Of a DNA stretch of 64,000 bases, positions 60,956 through 64,000 are shown piece by piece. Position 1 is the first letter of the stretch, and each line of letters starts with the position of its first letter. The DNA comes from Pseudomonas helvetica. GTDB taxonomy: Bacteria; Pseudomonadota; Gammaproteobacteria; Pseudomonadales; Pseudomonadaceae. The position numbers and the translations under genes are program-made. The stretch covers positions 5,963,001 to 6,027,000 of the forward strand of contig NZ_CP150917.1 of the NCBI RefSeq assembly GCF_039908645.1, given 5' to 3'. The notes under the pieces were generated by a model. It did no database searches, was not told the origin of the DNA, and saw nothing but the letters and a program-made list of their open reading frames with translations.

Positions 60956-63367
60956 ATGAAACGCGTCCTGACCCTATTGGCCCTGCTACTTGTCGTCCTC
61001 GCGGCAGGCGGTGGCTGGTATGTGTACAGCAAGCAACCGACGCGTCAGGGACAGGTGGAATTGCAACGCCTGCAAGGCTCGGTGACGGTGCGCTACGACG
61101 AACGCGGCGTGCCGCATATTCGCGCCGAGAACGAAACCGACCTTTATCGCGCCCTCGGTTACGTACACGCCCAGGACCGGCTGTTCCAGATGGAAATGCT
61201 GCGACGCCTGTCTCGTGGCGAACTGGCCGAAGTCCTCGGACCGAAACTGATCGACACCGACAAACTGTTCCGCAGCCTGCGCATCCGCGAGCGCGCCGAA
61301 AGCTACGTGGCCGCACTCGACCGCCAGTCTGCGGCGTGGAAGGCCCTGCAAGCCTATCTGGACGGGATCAACCAGTATCAGGACACCCACGCTGCGCCCA
61401 TGGAGTTTGACGTACTGGGCATCCGTAAACGCGCGTTCACCGCCGAGGACACCGTCAGTGTCGCCGGCTACATGGCCTACAGCTTTGCTGCGGCGTTTCG
61501 CACCGAACCGTTGCTGACCTACGTACGCGATCAGCTGGGCAGCGATTACCTGAATATCTTCGACCTCGATTGGCAGCCCAAAGGTGTGCTGGCCAAACGT
61601 CAGTCCAGCAAAGCCCCGGTGCTCTCTGCCGCTGACTGGAAAGACCTCAACGCCATTGCGCGCCTGAGCGAACAAGCGTTGGCCGACAACGGCCTGCCGC
61701 AGTTCGAGGGCAGTAACGCCTGGGTGATTTCCGGCACTCGCACCCAAAGCGGCAAACCGCTGCTGGCCGGTGATCCGCACATTCGTTTTTCGACGCCGTC
61801 GGTGTGGTACGAAGCGCAACTCTCGGCGCCGGGTTTCGAGCTCTACGGGCAGCATCAGGCCCTGGTGCCTTTTGCCTTCCTGGGCCACAACCTGGACTTC
61901 GGCTGGAGCCTGACCATGTTCCAGAACGACGACCTCGACCTGATCGCCGAGAAGGTCAACCCGGACAATGCCAACCAGGTCTGGTATCACGGCAAGTGGG
62001 TCGACATGGTCAACACCGAGCAGCAAATTGCCGTGAAGGGCCAGGCAGCGGTCACATTGATACTGCGTCAATCACCCCACGGCCCGATCATCAACGACGT
62101 GCTCGGTGCCAGCGCCGGCAAGACGCCGATCGCCATGTGGTGGGCGTTCCTCGAAACCCAGAACCCGATCCTCGAAGGCTTCTACCAGCTCAATCGTGCC
62201 GACACCCTGACCAAGGCTCGCGCCGCGGCGGCCAAGGTTCATGCGCCGGGGCTGAATATCGTCTGGGCCAATGCCAAGGGTGATATTGGCTGGTGGGCGG
62301 CAGCACAACTGCCCAAGCGTCTGGCCGGGGTCAAACCGTGGTTCATACTCGACGGCAGCACCAATCAGGCGGACAAGGAAGGTTTCTACCCGTTCAGCGC
62401 CAACCCGCAGGAAGAAAACCCGGTGCGTGGCTACATCGTCTCGGCCAACTTCCAGCCGGTTTCGCCGACAGGCATGGAGATCCCTGGCTACTACAACCTG
62501 CCGGATCGCGGTCAGCAGCTCAACCGCCAGCTCAGCGACAAGAGCGTGAAGTGGAACATCGACGCCAGCCAGAAACTGCAACTGGGCACCACCACCGACT
62601 ACGGCCCTCGCCTGTTGGCCCCGCTGTTGCCGGTACTGCGTGAGGTGGTCAGCGACCCGCAGGAGCTGCAACTGGTGGAGCAACTGGCCAAATGGAAAGG
62701 TGATTACCCGGTGAACTCCACCAGCGCCACACTGTTCAACCAGTTCCTGTTCAACCTCGCCGATGGCGCACTCCACGACGAACTTGGCGACAGCTTTTTC
62801 GAGACCCTGCTCTCGACCCGCGTGATCGATGCCGCGTTGCCCCGGCTGGCCGCCTCCGCGGATTCGCCGTGGTGGGACAACCGCAACACGCTCGGCAAAG
62901 AAACCCGCGCCGACATCGTCAAAGCCGCGTGGCAGGCCAGTATCGCCCACCTGAAAACCACCCTCGGCCCTGACCCGGCGCAATGGTTATGGGGCGACGC
63001 CCACACCCTGACCCACGGCCATCCGCTGGGCATGCAAAAGCCGCTGGATCGAATATTCAACGTTGGCCCGTTCGAGGCCCCGGGCAGCCACGAAGTGCCG
63101 AACAACCTCTCGGCAAAAATCGGCCCGGCACCATGGCCTGTGACTTACGGCCCGTCGACCCGCCGGATCATCGACTTCGCCGACCCGGCGCACGGCCTGA
63201 CCATCAACCCGGTCGGCCAAAGCGGTGTGCTGTTCGATTCACACTACGATGACCAGGCCGAAGCCTATATCGAAGGCGTCTACCAGGAGGCGCATTTCAA
63301 CGAGGAAGAAGTCACGGCCAATACCCGCAGCACCTTGAAGCTGTTGCCAGCGCGGGTGGCGCAATAA
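60956..63367 (+). CDS. penicillin acylase-family Ntn hydrolase, possible AHL acylase (HacB/QuiP-like)
   Basis: 803 residues with an N-terminal export signal (about 4-23). The precursor has an alpha part, a spacer and a beta chain starting at Ser253 in FEGSNAWVISGTRT, where self-cleavage exposes the nucleophile. AGDPHIRFSTPSVWYEAQL and MWWAFLETQNP follow, as in periplasmic N-acyl homoserine lactone acylases. PA0305 (HacB) lies in the matching region of P. aeruginosa. The substrate (AHL, beta-lactam or other amide) cannot be settled by sequence. AAGGAG lies 7 bases before the ATG. Confidence 0.85.
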   Translation: MKRVLTLLALLLVVLAAGGGWYVYSKQPTRQGQVELQRLQGSVTVRYDERGVPHIRAENETDLYRALGYVHAQDRLFQMEMLRRLSRGELAEVLGPKLIDTDKLFRSLRIRERAESYVAALDRQSAAWKALQAYLDGINQYQDTHAAPMEFDVLGIRKRAFTAEDTVSVAGYMAYSFAAAFRTEPLLTYVRDQLGSDYLNIFDLDWQPKGVLAKRQSSKAPVLSAADWKDLNAIARLSEQALADNGLPQFEGSNAWVISGTRTQSGKPLLAGDPHIRFSTPSVWYEAQLSAPGFELYGQHQALVPFAFLGHNLDFGWSLTMFQNDDLDLIAEKVNPDNANQVWYHGKWVDMVNTEQQIAVKGQAAVTLILRQSPHGPIINDVLGASAGKTPIAMWWAFLETQNPILEGFYQLNRADTLTKARAAAAKVHAPGLNIVWANAKGDIGWWAAAQLPKRLAGVKPWFILDGSTNQADKEGFYPFSANPQEENPVRGYIVSANFQPVSPTGMEIPGYYNLPDRGQQLNRQLSDKSVKWNIDASQKLQLGTTTDYGPRLLAPLLPVLREVVSDPQELQLVEQLAKWKGDYPVNSTSATLFNQFLFNLADGALHDELGDSFFETLLSTRVIDAALPRLAASADSPWWDNRNTLGKETRADIVKAAWQASIAHLKTTLGPDPAQWLWGDAHTLTHGHPLGMQKPLDRIFNVGPFEAPGSHEVPNNLSAKIGPAPWPVTYGPSTRRIIDFADPAHGLTINPVGQSGVLFDSHYDDQAEAYIEGVYQEAHFNEEEVTANTRSTLKLLPARVAQ

Positions 63368-63370
63368 CAG

Positions 63371-63397
63371 TAAAAGATCGCAGGCTGCGATCTTTTA
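63371..63397. terminator. 27-base palindrome after the acylase gene, likely terminator
   Basis: TAAAAGATCGCAG, G, CTGCGATCTTTTA is a perfect palindrome with terminal A/T runs. It begins 4 bases after the acylase stop and could end transcription in both directions. Confidence 0.7.
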
Positions 63398-63488
63398 AGG
63401 CCCTGAATGAGCAAGCGCAAAGCGCCCGAGTGGTCAAAACTGTACGTGTCGCACACCGTACATCCCAACCTGCTCAGGAGTGAATGCA

Positions 63489-63830
63489 ATGTTCAATAAC
63501 TGGTCCGAACTGCTGCCCACCATCCAGAAAGCCTTCGGCGCACTGGGCAAGAGCAACCCGAAAATGGTCAAGGCCTTTGTGGCGCTGGATGAAGCTGCCG
63601 CTGAAAACGAGGTGCTCGACGCCAAGACCCGCGAGTTGATTTCCATCGCCGTCGCCATCACCACTCGTTGCGACGGCTGCATCGGCGTACACACCGACGC
63701 GGCGATCAAGGCCGGTGCCACCCGCGAAGAAATCGCCGCCACCCTGGCCACCGCAATCTCGTTGAACGCCGGCGCAGCGTACGTCTTCTCGCTGCGAGCA
63801 CTTGAAGCACATGACATGCTGAAAGGCTGA
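63489..63830 (+). CDS. carboxymuconolactone decarboxylase/AhpD-like protein
   Basis: 113 residues. The CMD/AhpD motif is TTRCDGCIGVHTDAAIKAG: Cys61, Cys64 and His68 are the redox/proton relay of AhpD-like peroxidases. Starting at 63489 puts AGGAG 9 bases upstream; a GTG three codons earlier touches that site. It probably acts in peroxide defence or thiol exchange; no partner gene is adjacent. Confidence 0.87.
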   Translation: MFNNWSELLPTIQKAFGALGKSNPKMVKAFVALDEAAAENEVLDAKTRELISIAVAITTRCDGCIGVHTDAAIKAGATREEIAATLATAISLNAGAAYVFSLRALEAHDMLKG

Positions 63831-63840
63831 CATCAACCCC

Positions 63841-63972
63841 TGTGGCGAGGGAGCTTGCTCCCGCTGGAGTGCGCAGCACTCCCAAAACCGATGAGTGCGG
63901 TACACCTGATACAGCACGGTTGCAGGTTTTGGGGCCGCTCGCGGCCCAGCGGGAGCAAGCTCCCTCGCCACA
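63841..63972. repeat. REPIN, family B, with perfect GCGCAGC inner hairpin
   Basis: Left inner hairpin GGAGT-GCGCAGC-ACTCC (63866-63882). The right inner palindrome is GGGCCGCTCGCGGCCC. It lies in the last 170 bases of the window, where no gene is visible. Confidence 0.85.
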
Positions 63973-64000
63973 AAAGCGTTCCCATTCGCCAACCCAGCAC

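Overview
The window is a chromosomal stretch of a Pseudomonas, most likely of the P. fluorescens group. It is GC-rich and densely packed, and its gene order matches the P. aeruginosa PA0370 to PA0305 neighbourhood as I recall it (rsmD, lao genes, coaD, mutM, ilvD, folA, thyA, lgt, rppH-ptsP, ilvA, rpiA, serA). Palindromic REP/REPIN elements typical of the fluorescens group sit in many intergenic gaps. I see no rRNA, tRNA, CRISPR array, prophage or insertion sequence.

Layout. 0-5 kb: end of an M16 peptidase gene, rsmD, an alpha/beta hydrolase, an AraC regulator and a sulfurtransferase. 4.4-8.9 kb: the LaoABCR long-chain alcohol oxidation system with TetR-type LaoR divergent from laoC-laoB-laoA. 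9-16.5 kb: coaD, a ferredoxin, mutM with an HDOD protein, an RlmI-type methyltransferase, a Bcr/CflA transporter and a large DUF4153 membrane protein. 16.8-18.6 kb: ilvD. 18.7-22.4 kb: a three-gene O-acetylation operon (MBOAT plus two SGNH proteins) resembling PatA/PatB/Ape1. 22.7-28 kb: cystine transporter, folA, and an uncharacterised DUF2868/DUF3482 membrane protein-GTPase pair.

28-35 kb is an aminophosphonate cluster: a PhnZ-like HD oxygenase, an FAD amino-oxidase, a 2-aminoethylphosphonate ABC transporter and a LysR regulator. 35-38 kb carries the CadA Zn/Cd/Pb efflux ATPase with divergent CadR and a recognisable operator. 38-50 kb is largely core metabolism (MFS, PAP2 phosphatase, thyA, lgt, TSUP permease, NRDE protein, ptsP, rppH, HAD phosphatase, ilvA). 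50-64 kb has rpiA, a FAH-family enzyme, a D-2-hydroxyglutarate dehydrogenase divergent from serA (enzymes known to be biochemically coupled), an amino-acid-binding protein, a TudS-like DUF523 protein beside a 2OG-Fe(II) oxygenase, a lipase-like hydrolase, a thioredoxin-like protein, a penicillin-acylase-family enzyme that may degrade acyl-homoserine lactones, and an AhpD-like protein.

The most unusual points are: (1) REPINs whose inner hairpins keep a fixed GCGNAGC loop while the stem bases covary; (2) the PatA/PatB/Ape1-like operon; (3) a PhnZ-like enzyme without PhnY; (4) the DUF2868/DUF3482 pair; (5) an in-frame hexanucleotide repeat coding a His-Asp tract in CadA. All functions are read from sequence and family knowledge only; no searches were run.
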